From SXOA01 sp051004015 (GTDB taxonomy: Bacteria; Planctomycetota; Planctomycetia; Pirellulales; Pirellulaceae), in the NCBI GenBank assembly GCA_051004015.1, contig JBPCKT010000040.1, forward strand, positions 1 to 64,000: a stretch of 64,000 bases of DNA, written 5' to 3'. A model generated the notes under the pieces. That model was not told where the DNA came from and did not search any database. It worked only from the letters and a program-made list of their open reading frames with translations. Shown here piece by piece: positions 16,581 through 24,426 of the stretch (the stretch's first letter is position 1; each line of letters starts with the position of its first letter). Position numbers and translations under genes: made by a program.

Positions 16581-16970
16581 TCAAATCTTGAATGAATTCG
16601 ACACGATGACCGTCGTCTGATCTCGACTCTCGTCGCATTCTCGAACGTACATCTTCTCATGGGTCTGGCCGACGAAGTTCGGGACCTTCTCGCCGCCTGC
16701 ACCCCGGTCAATGCGAAGCTTGATCGAGGTGGGAGGCTCGGAATCCCGGTGTCCGAGTAGCTTATCGACTGCATCGTCCTGGTCCGCTACATCAGCGATG
16801 TCGAAAGTAACGATCCACTGGACAACCTCGAACGTCCTTTCAAGCTGGTCTTCTTCACCGCCGGCGGACGCGGCCACCACCCCTCGGAATTGCCATTTGG
16901 CGGGGCCTTTAAGTCCGTCGATCTGAACTTCCCCACTTCCCTCGTCGGTCACGTCACGAATCTTCTTCAT
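16581..16970 (-). CDS. hypothetical protein, 129 aa
   Basis: I do not recognise it. The ATG at 16970 has a good ribosome site (AAGGAAGGAAC) upstream; longer in-frame readings lack one. The protein is beta-rich with alternating acidic patches (TDEGSGEVQIDGLKGPAKWQ near the start; IVTFDIADVADQDDAVDK in the middle) and no signal peptide, cysteine motif or membrane segment. It converges on the glycosidase-like gene with only 9 bp between stops. Confidence 0.6.
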   Translation of the reverse strand: MKKIRDVTDEGSGEVQIDGLKGPAKWQFRGVVAASAGGEEDQLERTFEVVQWIVTFDIADVADQDDAVDKLLGHRDSEPPTSIKLRIDRGAGGEKVPNFVGQTHEKMYVRECDESRDQTTVIVSNSFKI

Positions 16971-17549
16971 CGTTGAGTTCCTTCCTTGAAATTGGTGCGC
17001 TAAATCCGCCACGCAACGGGACGCGGCAGACCTCCCTGAATAGCCATTCGGCATCGACCGTTGTTCCCGGAGCCTGAAAATCATCTCTCTGGGGAGAATG
17101 GCAAACATAGTCGTCCCGCCAAACGGCCGATTCCCCACCAAAGCAAGGAATTGGACTAAAGGTGGACGATTCTGCGCAAACCTACCATTGCGTTATGCCC
17201 AGCACCAGGGATGTGCGCGAGAGGGAACGGCCCGGTTCCGGTTCGGGAGCGCAACTTGCTTCAATCCGCCCAGCCGGAATTCCGCTAGCGTCGGAAGTGC
17301 GCGGAGCCGTCCATGGTCACGCGAAATCTTCGCGGCACGACCGCTGTACTCACCGGAGCTTTCATCGATAGGCCTGCGCCGCCGTAAGCCTGCTCCGGAT
17401 TGCTGAGGCCGCAGTTTTCAACCACCTTCCGCATAAATGACCAGTGGGCCTTGCCGAAAGGTCCTGGAACCTTGAACATTCAGCGTGGAAAAACGTACTA
17501 CTGTTACTGGTACGCAACTTGCTTGCTTCGTGGGGACCGGAGAAACGGT
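16971..17549. other. gene-free stretch, 579 bp
   Basis: No convincing gene. Short open frames on both strands (for example minus strand 17479-17285) lack ribosome sites and recognisable motifs. Given the broken genes that follow, this could be decayed sequence from the same rearrangement. Confidence 0.5.
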
Positions 17550-17997
17550 ATGTTGCTGGGCCAGCAATCTTCGTCGGAGTCCCATTCGCCAGTCGCCAGC
17601 GAGAGTTCTTCGGACTCGTGTGTTGCTACGCCGTTTCCCGCGGCGACCGCTTCGGCTTTCGAAGCCGCTTCGGCTGGCTTCATTCCCTCCTTACAGACCA
17701 TCGGCGAATTTCCCCCCGCGTTCCGACACCGCGTGCGCCACGTTCGGAGTAAGTACCAAGAGCTCTACGACCTGCCGGTCACGGAACACCCAGGTGGTCG
17801 TCGGACGTTTCATCAGGGGACACTCTGCCGCCATCACGGGCTTTATGTCCTGTTCCTCAAGGGGGACGGCGCGGAGATGGCGTTTCAGCACGGCCGCCTG
17901 CTCTCTCGTGAAATTCTGGCCGGCTGCGTGCAGCCATCGGCCACCCAAATCGAACGGACGGTTGCCAATTCTTACGGCAAGTATGGCCCGTTGCAGC
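17550..17997 (+). pseudogene. 5' fragment of an unrecognised gene (possible C45-like hydrolase), broken at a junction
   Basis: The frame from ATG 17550 has GGAG 8 bases upstream and reads a Ser-rich, Ala-rich leader, then PPAFRHRVRHVRSKYQELYD and GLYVLFLKGDGAEMAFQHGR followed by LLSREI. The last part resembles the start of C45-type autoproteolytic hydrolases (a GxxxEMGxQHG-like segment), with low certainty. Near 17995 homology switches to purK in another reading frame, so the gene is truncated after about 149 codons; the nominal frame continues as low-quality translation to 18914. Confidence 0.5.
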
Positions 17998-18234
17998 GGC
18001 TCACCGCGGCAGCACCGCCCCGCCGCCATGGCCAACCTGCTCGGCGACCTTTGGAACGGCAGCCCCCCGAACTGGCAGCGGGCTCTCTCGCTCGCCGACA
18101 TCAAGCTCCATCTCTACGGCAAAGCCGAGCCCCGCCCCGGCCGCAAAATGGGGCACCTCACGGCCCTGGCGGACACTCCACAAGAAGCCGCCCAGCGCGT
18201 CATTGCGGCCCGGGCCGCGCTGACTGCTTCGTAG
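17998..18234 (+). pseudogene. 3' fragment of purK (N5-carboxyaminoimidazole ribonucleotide synthase)
   Basis: From about 17998 the frame ending at 18234 reads GSPRQHRPAAMANLLGDLW, then KLHLYGKAEPRPGRKMGHLT and ALADTPQEA, which is the C-terminal domain of PurK (ATP-grasp family; RPAAMANLLGD and GRKMGHLT are diagnostic). Only about 78 of the usual 360-380 residues remain; the ATP-grasp catalytic core is missing, so it cannot be functional alone. An intact purK is expected elsewhere in the genome. The upstream joint is to an unrelated truncated gene. Confidence 0.8.
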
Positions 18235-18275
18235 TTGGAGTCCCGCCTTCAGGCGGCTGCCGGCCTTCCATTTCC

Positions 18276-18566
18276 TTAGTTTCCGGTGATTCCGCACACC
18301 GTCGCCACCACCGCGCCCAGCAGCGTCAGCATACCCAGCATCGGCAGCAGCAGCACCAGGCCGGCCACCGCGCCGGCACGCATCCGCCGGAACAACCCGC
18401 CCACGCTCATTCCCGTGAGCGCCGCCGAAAGATACGCCAGCGGGCAAGCAGCCGGATGCCCATCCAACAGGAGCGGGGTCAGCAAGCGGTAGGACGCGAG
18501 CGCGGCGGCAATGCAAGCCAGCTCCAAAAACAAATAACGAAGCGTGAACTGCCGGCTCTCGTCCAT
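18276..18566 (-). CDS. small membrane protein, 96 aa
   Basis: From ATG 18566 the protein reads MDESRQFTLRYLFLELACIA and contains three likely membrane segments (about residues 10-32, 42-60 and 66-92, the last LVLLLPMLGMLTLLGAVVA). The opening RQFTLRYLFL pattern is common in small planctomycete membrane proteins of unknown function. An alternative ATG lies at 18581. It is the last of a run of minus-strand genes starting at 21394. Confidence 0.6.
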   Translation of the reverse strand: MDESRQFTLRYLFLELACIAAALASYRLLTPLLLDGHPAACPLAYLSAALTGMSVGGLFRRMRAGAVAGLVLLLPMLGMLTLLGAVVATVCGITGN

Positions 18567-18631
18567 GCCGACATTGTACATCGTCCCGTGTCGCCCAGAC
18601 TTTCGAGTCGGGGAATTGGCGCTGCTTGCGA

Positions 18632-19165
18632 TCACGCGAAGTTGGTGACCCACCAGGGTGTAACTGCCAGGATAACTTCATCCTTTTGGAGTTCTGGCTC
18701 ACGGCCTGTTGGGCCTCGGTATCGTCGAACGAACCCAATGATGTTCTCTTTGACCTCACGACTTGAAATGGGGTCGGTCTTTTCGACAATCACCGCAGGG
18801 ACCTTATCCAAGTCAAGGGTAATATCGAGAACCATCTTGAGAGCCAAATTTAAGGCAAATCGTCGCGAATTATGGCACGATACCAGCCATACCTTGAATG
18901 ATCGCTGGAGGTAATCAAGGCCTCCGCGACGATCCCAAAAGTAATAGGAGTGTTCAGTCATGAATGCAACGTAATCGTCGACCAGCTGGTCGAACTGGAA
19001 CTGGTCTGAATATGAATTTGCGAGCTCGCGTTGACGACGTAGCAACTGCAATTCGACACTATCGGGACAAGAATCAGCGAGGAACTGTTCGTAACGGATT
19101 TTGGCGTCCTCGGAACGAGGACCTCGTTGCATTTCTGCGATCAGGTTTCGTTCTTGGGCATCCAT
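18632..19165 (-). CDS. hypothetical protein, 177 aa
   Basis: I do not recognise it. The N-terminus (MDAQERNLIAEMQRGPRSED, then AKIRYEQFLADSCPDS) resembles the short helical repeat-companion segments that open several planctomycete proteins (E..FL...P.D.....YA.-type), but the match is weak. The middle is helical with aromatic residues (HSYYFWDRRGGLDYLQRSFK), and the tail is beta-rich with a conserved-looking AVTPWWV. No signal peptide. It lies 43 bp downstream of the DUF1501 gene in the same direction. Confidence 0.6.
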   Translation of the reverse strand: MDAQERNLIAEMQRGPRSEDAKIRYEQFLADSCPDSVELQLLRRQRELANSYSDQFQFDQLVDDYVAFMTEHSYYFWDRRGGLDYLQRSFKVWLVSCHNSRRFALNLALKMVLDITLDLDKVPAVIVEKTDPISSREVKENIIGFVRRYRGPTGREPELQKDEVILAVTPWWVTNFA

Positions 19166-19208
19166 TCAGCCGCCTGACGAACCCGCGGAAGCGAGTTACT
19201 ACGAACTG

Positions 19209-20696
19209 TTATGCCAGGATCCCCTCAATCACCTTCGGCTCATCGCTCGGCCCGATGAGGCGCTGGTTGAGGCCCTGGTAGGGGTAGCTGAAGTGTTTGG
19301 CGTCGAAGCCGAGGAGGTGGAGGATGGTGGCTTGCAGGTCGTGGATGCCGGTTTTGCCTTCGGTGATGAAGTAGCCCAGGTCGTCGGTCTGGCCGTAGAC
19401 GGTTCCCGCTTTAATGCCGCCGCCGGCGAGCCAGATGCTGAAGCAGTGGGGGTGATGATCGCGGCCGAGGAACTTGCTGCCGCCTCGCTCTTCGTTGAGG
19501 GGGGTGCGGCCGAATTCGCCACCCCAAACGACGAGCGTGCTTTCCAGCAGTCCGCGCTGTTTGAGGTCCTTGAGCAGGGCGGTGATGGGGCGGTCCACCA
19601 GTTTGACCTTGCTCGGCAGTCCCTGCACGATGTCGGTGTCGACGCCGATGCCGTGGAAATCCCAGCCCCAGTCGTAAAGCTGCACATAGCGGACCCCCTG
19701 CTCGGCGAGACGGCGGGCCAGCAGGCAGTTGTTGGCGAAACTGGCCTGGCCGGGCATCGCTCCGTAGGCTTCCAGCGTCTCCTTGGGCTCCTTGCTGATA
19801 TCCATCACTTCGGGGACGGCGATTTGCATCCGGTAAGCGAGCTCGTACTGGCTGATGCGGGTGAGCGTTTCCGGGTCGCCGAATTCTGCAAGCTCGATTT
19901 CGTTGAGCTTCTTCAGGGCGTCCAGGCTGCGGCGGCGGACGTCGCGACTCATCCCCTCGGGGTTATTGGCGTAGAGAATTGGCGCACCGGTCGTGCGGCA
20001 CTGCACCCCTTGATAGACCGACGGGAGATAGCCGGTGCTCCAGAGGGCCTTGCCGCCGGTGGGGTCGGTGCCGCCGGAGATGAGGACGACGAAGCCGGGG
20101 AGGTCCTGGTTTTCGCTGCCGAGGCCGTAGGTGATCCACGAGCCCATCGCCGCCCCGCCGTTGCGAGCCGAACCGGTGTAAAGCAGCAGTTCGGCGGGGG
20201 CGTGGTTGAACTGGTCCGTGTACATCGACTTGACGACGCACAACTCGTCCGCCATCTGCGGCAGCTCCTTCCAAACCTCGCTCATTTCGATGCCGGCCTG
20301 CCCCTGCTTGGGGAACTTGTAGGGCGTGCCAAGCATCTTCGGCCGGCGAGCATTCAGATCAATGAACGGCAGCCGCTCTTTTTTGAGGATCGCCAGAACT
20401 TCGTCAGAGCAGGGCTCCAGGTTGTGCTTCACCAGCTCCGGCTTGAAATCCCACAGGTCATGCTGCGGCGGTGCCCCGGACATGTGCAGATAAATCACCC
20501 GCTTCACCTTCGCCGGCAGCGGCGGGGCCTTGGGGGTGAGCGGGTTGTCGATGGGGACGGTTGTCGATGCTGGGGCACCGAACGCCGAAGACGAGCCGAG
20601 CAGCGAGCCAAGGAACAAGCCGCCGAGTCCCGTGTTGCAGTTCTTCAAAAACTGGCGGCGGGAAGCGAGCTGGGCGGAGAGGAAGCGAGGAGACAT
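19209..20696 (-). CDS. DUF1501 domain protein with Tat signal
   Basis: A 495-residue sulfatase-fold DUF1501 protein. The ATG at 20696 gives a twin-arginine signal (ASRRQFLKN, then GLGGLFLGSLLGS). The mature part has YLHMSGAPPQHDLWDFKP (first metal-site Asp), SMYTDQFNHAP, GSWITYGLGSENQDLPGFV, WDFHG and LVVWGGEFGRTP, then GRDHHPHCFSIWLAGGG, all DUF1501 hallmarks. It would be exported folded. The family is abundant in planctomycetes and normally follows a DUF1549/1553 cytochrome-like gene; here the gene in that place is a nucleotidyltransferase pair only 4 bp upstream. Function is not established. Confidence 0.92.
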   Translation of the reverse strand: MSPRFLSAQLASRRQFLKNCNTGLGGLFLGSLLGSSSAFGAPASTTVPIDNPLTPKAPPLPAKVKRVIYLHMSGAPPQHDLWDFKPELVKHNLEPCSDEVLAILKKERLPFIDLNARRPKMLGTPYKFPKQGQAGIEMSEVWKELPQMADELCVVKSMYTDQFNHAPAELLLYTGSARNGGAAMGSWITYGLGSENQDLPGFVVLISGGTDPTGGKALWSTGYLPSVYQGVQCRTTGAPILYANNPEGMSRDVRRRSLDALKKLNEIELAEFGDPETLTRISQYELAYRMQIAVPEVMDISKEPKETLEAYGAMPGQASFANNCLLARRLAEQGVRYVQLYDWGWDFHGIGVDTDIVQGLPSKVKLVDRPITALLKDLKQRGLLESTLVVWGGEFGRTPLNEERGGSKFLGRDHHPHCFSIWLAGGGIKAGTVYGQTDDLGYFITEGKTGIHDLQATILHLLGFDAKHFSYPYQGLNQRLIGPSDEPKVIEGILA

Positions 20697-20700
20697 AAGA

Positions 20701-20967
20701 TTAGTGGACTGCAGTTGGGTCTTGACGGGCCGCCCCTCCGGAGAGCAGGTTAACGGGAATTGAAGCCTGCATATCAGGTGATCCAATTTGAGGTAGCATG
20801 TCCAAAATCTCTTCTCGTAGGCGGTTGACCAAATCGAAATAAGACTCGGACATCAGCGCAAACAGTTTCGGATTTTTTTCCAGTACAGTTTCCTGGAGTC
20901 CTTCGAGAGCGGACAGCACTCTCCCGAGCTGCTCCATCGTGATTCTCAAACGGTGTTCGTTAATCAT
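20701..20967 (-). CDS. small helical protein next to nucleotidyltransferase, 88 aa
   Basis: From ATG 20967 the protein begins MINEHRLRITMEQLGRVLSA and is almost wholly alpha-helical to about residue 65 (LFALMSESYFDLVNRLREEI), with a loose tail. The start overlaps the stop of the upstream nucleotidyltransferase gene by 8 bp (ATGATTAA), so translation is coupled. Its size and helical character suit the partner of an MNT-type toxin-antitoxin or regulatory pair, but no HEPN motif (R-x4-6-H) in the expected place is clear. It ends 4 bp before the DUF1501 start. Confidence 0.68.
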   Translation of the reverse strand: MINEHRLRITMEQLGRVLSALEGLQETVLEKNPKLFALMSESYFDLVNRLREEILDMLPQIGSPDMQASIPVNLLSGGAARQDPTAVH

Positions 20968-21394
20968 GGATTGGCACCTCAACGATTCCGACAGGTACGC
21001 CTTCTCTAGTTTTCTGGAAGAACTCAAGCCATTTGGAATGTTCCGGGGTTCCGTCTACCACAGGATAAGCGTCGATCCGATACATGCGGCGCACCGCCCT
21101 ACCCGAAAACACATTGTATTCGAAAGGCCGCAACAGGTTGTCCAAAACATCGGGACCGAACACGATGACGCAATCAATATCATCGGGCTCCGGCTTGTTG
21201 CTGACAAAGCTTCCGCCAATCAGTATCTTTCGCGCTGAATCAACTTTTTTTAGATCCGCCAGGAGGCGCTCCAGTTTCTCGAAGAGCTCTCTGCGGCGAG
21301 TCGTGTGCATGCAAAAAGTTTGAGCGAACTCTTCCAAGGTCGCCGTGTGGTTCCCCGGCGGCAGCAATCCGGCCTCGGTAAGTGGTGGGATCAT
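20960..21394 (-). CDS. DUF6932-like nucleotidyltransferase-fold protein
   Basis: The 144-residue protein begins MIPPLTEAGLLPPGNHTATL, typical of the DUF6932 family, and has the nucleotidyltransferase signature GGSFVSNKPEPDDIDCVIVF (residues 60-79), giving the GS motif and the D-x-D metal ligands (D72, D74). A third acidic residue may be in YRIDAYPV (about 110). The short length recalls minimal nucleotidyltransferases that modify a partner protein or RNA. It overlaps the next small gene by 8 bp. Family call is moderately sure; activity is inference. Confidence 0.72.
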   Translation of the reverse strand: MIPPLTEAGLLPPGNHTATLEEFAQTFCMHTTRRRELFEKLERLLADLKKVDSARKILIGGSFVSNKPEPDDIDCVIVFGPDVLDNLLRPFEYNVFSGRAVRRMYRIDAYPVVDGTPEHSKWLEFFQKTREGVPVGIVEVPIHD

Positions 21395-21451
21395 GCAGGG
21401 GCCGTCCGCTTCATTGCAACCCCTTCATTTTCACCTGGGGAACAGGCCGCG

Positions 21452-22504
21452 TCAACGAAGCGGCATAATTGCCTGGGCTTCCTTCCACCGCCCCCGCACC
21501 TGCTCCGGCGAAGCGATTCCTGTCGTCCCGAGTTGCTGAACCGTGATGGAGGCGACCAAATTGCCGACCGCGGCCGCTTCGAGCGGAGTCGCGCCCGCGA
21601 GGAGGGAAGTGACGATGCCGCTCGTGGCGGCGTCACCAGCGCCGACGATATCGACGGAGCCGGTGACGGGAACTCCGGGGACCAGAATCGGCGATTGTTC
21701 CGGATGCGTGACGAGGATTCCTTGCTCCCCCATCGTGCAGAAGACCGGGCGGGACGTCCTGCTGGCGAGCAGCAAAGCCGCTTCGCGGACGGTCTCGTCG
21801 GTCATCGCGCCGGGATCGCTGACAGCGCCCGCTGCGCGTTGCAGTTCGGCCCGGTTCCCCTTGAGGATGCCGAAATCGAACTCCTTCAGGTACTGGCGGC
21901 TGTCGATGTAAATGAGCTTTTTGGGATTCTCGCTGGCAAGTTCGCGGAGCAGATCGCGGACTTGAGAGTTGACGACACCCCAATCCGTCTCGTTGATCTG
22001 GTCGAGCACAATCAGCCCGTCCGACGATTCGAACACCTGCCGCACTCGTCGGCAGAGCTCGTCCGTCGCGGCAGACGATAGTGGGCCGCGAGTACGAACG
22101 TCGAGCCGATTGAGCTCTTGCCAGACCCTTCGCAAGTCCTGTTTCATTGGCTTGGTGTAAGTCGGCGTCAACCTGTCGCTCATCGCCAGGATGTGCGACG
22201 TATCAACCGGCAGCTTGCGGACCTCCTTGAGCAGGTCGAAGCCGTGGCCGTCATCGCCAATCACCGTGGCGGGAACGAGCAGCCCGACGCCGAGCGCCGC
22301 CAGGTTGTTGAGCACGGTCCCCAACGCCCCCGGCGAATTGCGAATCTGCGGAATCTGGTACGCCTCCAACCCCGTCTCGATCGACATCTCGCAGATGCCC
22401 GGCGCGATGTCGAGATAGCGGTCGAGGAACAGATCGCCGACAAGGCCGATGGTAAGACGGGGGAGTGTATCGAGGATCGATTCGAGACGGGAGAGGGAGA
22501 GCAT
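21452..22504 (-). CDS. PfkB-family carbohydrate kinase (RfaE-like)
   Basis: At 350 residues this is a ribokinase-fold kinase. The N-terminus LTIGLVGDLFLDRYLDIAP, the GALGTVLNNLAALG segment (59-72, the sugar-binding NNLAALG motif), GDDGHGFDLL, VLDQINETDWG and the C-terminal VDIVGAGDAATSGIV (284-298; catalytic base D291) are clear. The layout is closest to the kinase half of HldE-type heptose kinases, but no adenylyltransferase domain follows. It phosphorylates a sugar with ATP; the sugar is unknown. Its start lies 15 bp from a 50-bp palindromic repeat in the gap to the divergent acyl-CoA dehydrogenase gene. Confidence 0.87.
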   Translation of the reverse strand: MLSLSRLESILDTLPRLTIGLVGDLFLDRYLDIAPGICEMSIETGLEAYQIPQIRNSPGALGTVLNNLAALGVGLLVPATVIGDDGHGFDLLKEVRKLPVDTSHILAMSDRLTPTYTKPMKQDLRRVWQELNRLDVRTRGPLSSAATDELCRRVRQVFESSDGLIVLDQINETDWGVVNSQVRDLLRELASENPKKLIYIDSRQYLKEFDFGILKGNRAELQRAAGAVSDPGAMTDETVREAALLLASRTSRPVFCTMGEQGILVTHPEQSPILVPGVPVTGSVDIVGAGDAATSGIVTSLLAGATPLEAAAVGNLVASITVQQLGTTGIASPEQVRGRWKEAQAIMPLR

Positions 22505-22518
22505 GGGAGGTATTGTAC

Positions 22519-22568
22519 GTCGCCTTTCTCTCCGCGAAAGAACGCACTTTCGCGGAGCGAAAGGCGAC
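22519..22568. repeat. 50-bp palindromic repeat, copy 1
   Basis: Arms open with GTCGCCTTTC and close with GAAAGGCGAC around a short loop; the core is CTCCGCGAAAG...CTTTCGCGGAG. The same 50-bp element occurs at 27056-27105 with few differences, so it is a dispersed repeat family. It sits in the promoter gap between two divergent genes. Confidence 0.88.
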
Positions 22569-22599
22569 GATTGCGGGAACCCCAGTATAATTGCTTTCC

Positions 22600-23691
22600 A
22601 TGCCCAGCCGCCACATCACGTCGCCCGATTCGCCCCAGCTTGATGAGCTGTGCCGTGAGCTCATGAAGTTGGCTTCGGGGCTGGAGGAGCGTAACGCCTG
22701 GCCAGCCGAGCAACTGCGGCTCTGCGGCGAGGCGGGAATCTTTGAATGGTTCGTGCCACGGGAAGTGGGAGGCCAAGGTTGGAGCGAAGCGGCTGTGGTT
22801 CGCGGCTACTTGAAATTGAGCGCCGCCTGTTTGACGACGACGTTCGTCATTACCCAGCGGAGCGGAGCGATGAGCCGGATTGCGGCGAGCGAAAATGAGT
22901 GGGTGCGAGGAGAACTGTTGCCCGATTTGCTCAGTGGCAGGAGCTTCGCCACCGTCGGCATCTCGCACCTCACCACCAGTCGGCAGCATCTTTCCCAGCC
23001 AGCCATGCGCGTGACGGAAGCTGGCGGCGGCTTTGTACTGGATGGCTACTCGCCGTGGGTGACGGGAGGTGAGAAGGCGCAGCATGTGGTGATTGGCGGG
23101 AGCTTTGTCAGCGAAGACACCGCGCCGCCGCAAATCCTGGTCGCGCTGCCGACCAATCTTCCCGGCGTGCGGATTCCTCCCGCGCCCGACCTCGTCGCTC
23201 TCACCGCCAGTCGTACCGGTTCGGTCTACTGCGACCAGGTCTTCGTGGAGCGGAAATGGCTGCTGGCGGGTCCGGTGTCCGAAGTGATGAAGCAAGGAGC
23301 TGGCGCGAAGACCGGCGGCTTGCAGACATCGACCCTGGCGGTTGGCCTTTCCACAGCCGCGGTGGAGTTCCTGGAGCGCGAAGCGGCCCGGCGAGCCGAT
23401 TTGGCCGCGCCTGCCGCCGCCCTTCGCGTCGAGCTCACGAGCATCACCGCGGACTTGCTGGCCCTCGCCGACGGCCAGGAAGCCTGCACCGCATCGGACC
23501 TCCGCGCCCGCGCCAACAGCTTCGTCCTGCGGGCCACGCAAGCTTCCCTCGCCGCCGCCAAAGGTGCCGGCTTCGTCGCCACCCACCCCGCCGGCCGCTG
23601 GTGCCGCGAAGCCCTGTTCTTCCTGGTCTGGAGCTGCCCGCAGGGGGTATTGAATACCAACCTCTGCGAGTTGGCGGGGATAGAAAGCTAA
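22600..23691 (+). CDS. acyl-CoA dehydrogenase family protein
   Basis: The 363-residue protein follows the acyl-CoA dehydrogenase plan: N-terminal helices with GIFEWFVPREVGGQGWSEAA (near residues 50-70), then TVGISHLTTSR in the beta domain (where FAD binds), GFVLDGYSPWVTGGEKAQHV, and C-terminal helices. The usual catalytic Glu region is not clear, and the C-terminus (ATHPAGRWCREALFFLVWSC) lacks the arginine-rich FAD dimer motif, so the substrate and even activity are uncertain. ATG 22600 is preferred over TTG 22591. A long inverted repeat begins 7 bp after the stop. Confidence 0.82.
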   Translation: MPSRHITSPDSPQLDELCRELMKLASGLEERNAWPAEQLRLCGEAGIFEWFVPREVGGQGWSEAAVVRGYLKLSAACLTTTFVITQRSGAMSRIAASENEWVRGELLPDLLSGRSFATVGISHLTTSRQHLSQPAMRVTEAGGGFVLDGYSPWVTGGEKAQHVVIGGSFVSEDTAPPQILVALPTNLPGVRIPPAPDLVALTASRTGSVYCDQVFVERKWLLAGPVSEVMKQGAGAKTGGLQTSTLAVGLSTAAVEFLEREAARRADLAAPAAALRVELTSITADLLALADGQEACTASDLRARANSFVLRATQASLAAAKGAGFVATHPAGRWCREALFFLVWSCPQGVLNTNLCELAGIES

Positions 23692-23697
23692 TTGATA

Positions 23698-23968
23698 TCA
23701 GCCGCGGCAGCGGCGTTAGATACCAGCCCACGGCGTAGCCGTGGGAAGGATACGACCCGAGAATCGAAAGCCGCGGGAGCGGCGAAAGAAGCGTGGCTGC
23801 GGGTTACGGGGCGTAACCGGTCGATACGCCGCGACGCCGATCATCCGTGGTCAGGGCGCGTGTTGGAGTCCGCCATTCTTTCGCCGCTGCCGCGGCTTTG
23901 TTTCCGTATCGCCGCTCTACCCACGGCTGCGCCGTGGGCTGGGTTCTGGTCGCCGCTGCCGCGGCTGA
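23698..23968. repeat. 91-bp inverted repeat pair filling an intergenic gap
   Basis: Left arm 23698-23788 and right arm 23878-23968 are imperfect reverse complements. Each arm is modular: TCAGCCGCGGCAGCGGCG, then an inner palindrome CCCACGGCGTAGCCGTGGG, then AAAGCCGCGG-AGCGGCGAAAG. Two variable spacers separate the modules. The unit fills the gap between two convergent genes and could form a long hairpin; it looks like a mobile intergenic cassette. Confidence 0.82.
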
Positions 23969-23986
23969 GGAAGCGGAAGGAGCGAC

Positions 23987-24415
23987 TCACATGCCGAGAA
24001 TGCACAACCAGTCATTTTGACGAAGGAAGTCTTCACACTCATTTGCCAGTGCTCGAAGCAAATCTGAAACTTCCTTGCGATTCGTTTCAACCTCGGCTCG
24101 AAGGTCAGCATATTGAGAATCAGTTAGATTCAATACTGTTTCGATCTCAATTCGATTGAGCGATTGCAGGATCTCTGCCGCATTGCGCCAGTCGCGAATA
24201 ACCTTTACGACGATCGCATTTGGAAGGTCGTTCATCCCCATGTGATCGTAGCTGGGAAAGTGCCGTTCTATGATCCCCTCTGCTACTCCGAATGCGTCCT
24301 CCCCGATGAAAATGAACCCTTCTTGCCAATGCTCACCTGAGTACCTTCCGGGTCCAATCTCCATGTAGCCGGTAGAGTCGAGTTCCGTCCTATTTCTTCT
24401 GAGTTGATAGTCCAT
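23987..24415 (-). CDS. hypothetical protein, 142 aa
   Basis: I do not recognise it. The protein is acidic, soluble, with a beta-rich first half (GRYSGEHWQEGFIFIGEDAF) and a helical second half (LRAEVETNRKEVSDLLRALA). It has the look of the small SMI1/KNR4- or immunity-type proteins, but no family motif is firm. It starts 11 bp after the class IV aminotransferase gene, on the same strand, and is probably cotranscribed with it. Confidence 0.6.
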   Translation of the reverse strand: MDYQLRRNRTELDSTGYMEIGPGRYSGEHWQEGFIFIGEDAFGVAEGIIERHFPSYDHMGMNDLPNAIVVKVIRDWRNAAEILQSLNRIEIETVLNLTDSQYADLRAEVETNRKEVSDLLRALANECEDFLRQNDWLCILGM

Positions 24416-24426
24416 ATTGCAATCTC

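Noticed and set aside
17285..17479. 64-codon minus-strand frame, considered as a remnant of an intron-encoded or other protein
   Set aside because: No start signal, no domain motif, and no group II intron domain V or VI could be found nearby.
17400..18914. 504-codon frame as one protein
   Set aside because: Only the 17550-17997 part looks like protein. Beyond the junction the frame is Arg/Pro/His-rich and antisense to real genes; purK homology is in another frame.
22261..23586. 441-codon minus-strand frame
   Set aside because: Antisense to the acyl-CoA dehydrogenase and continues out of frame into the sugar kinase.
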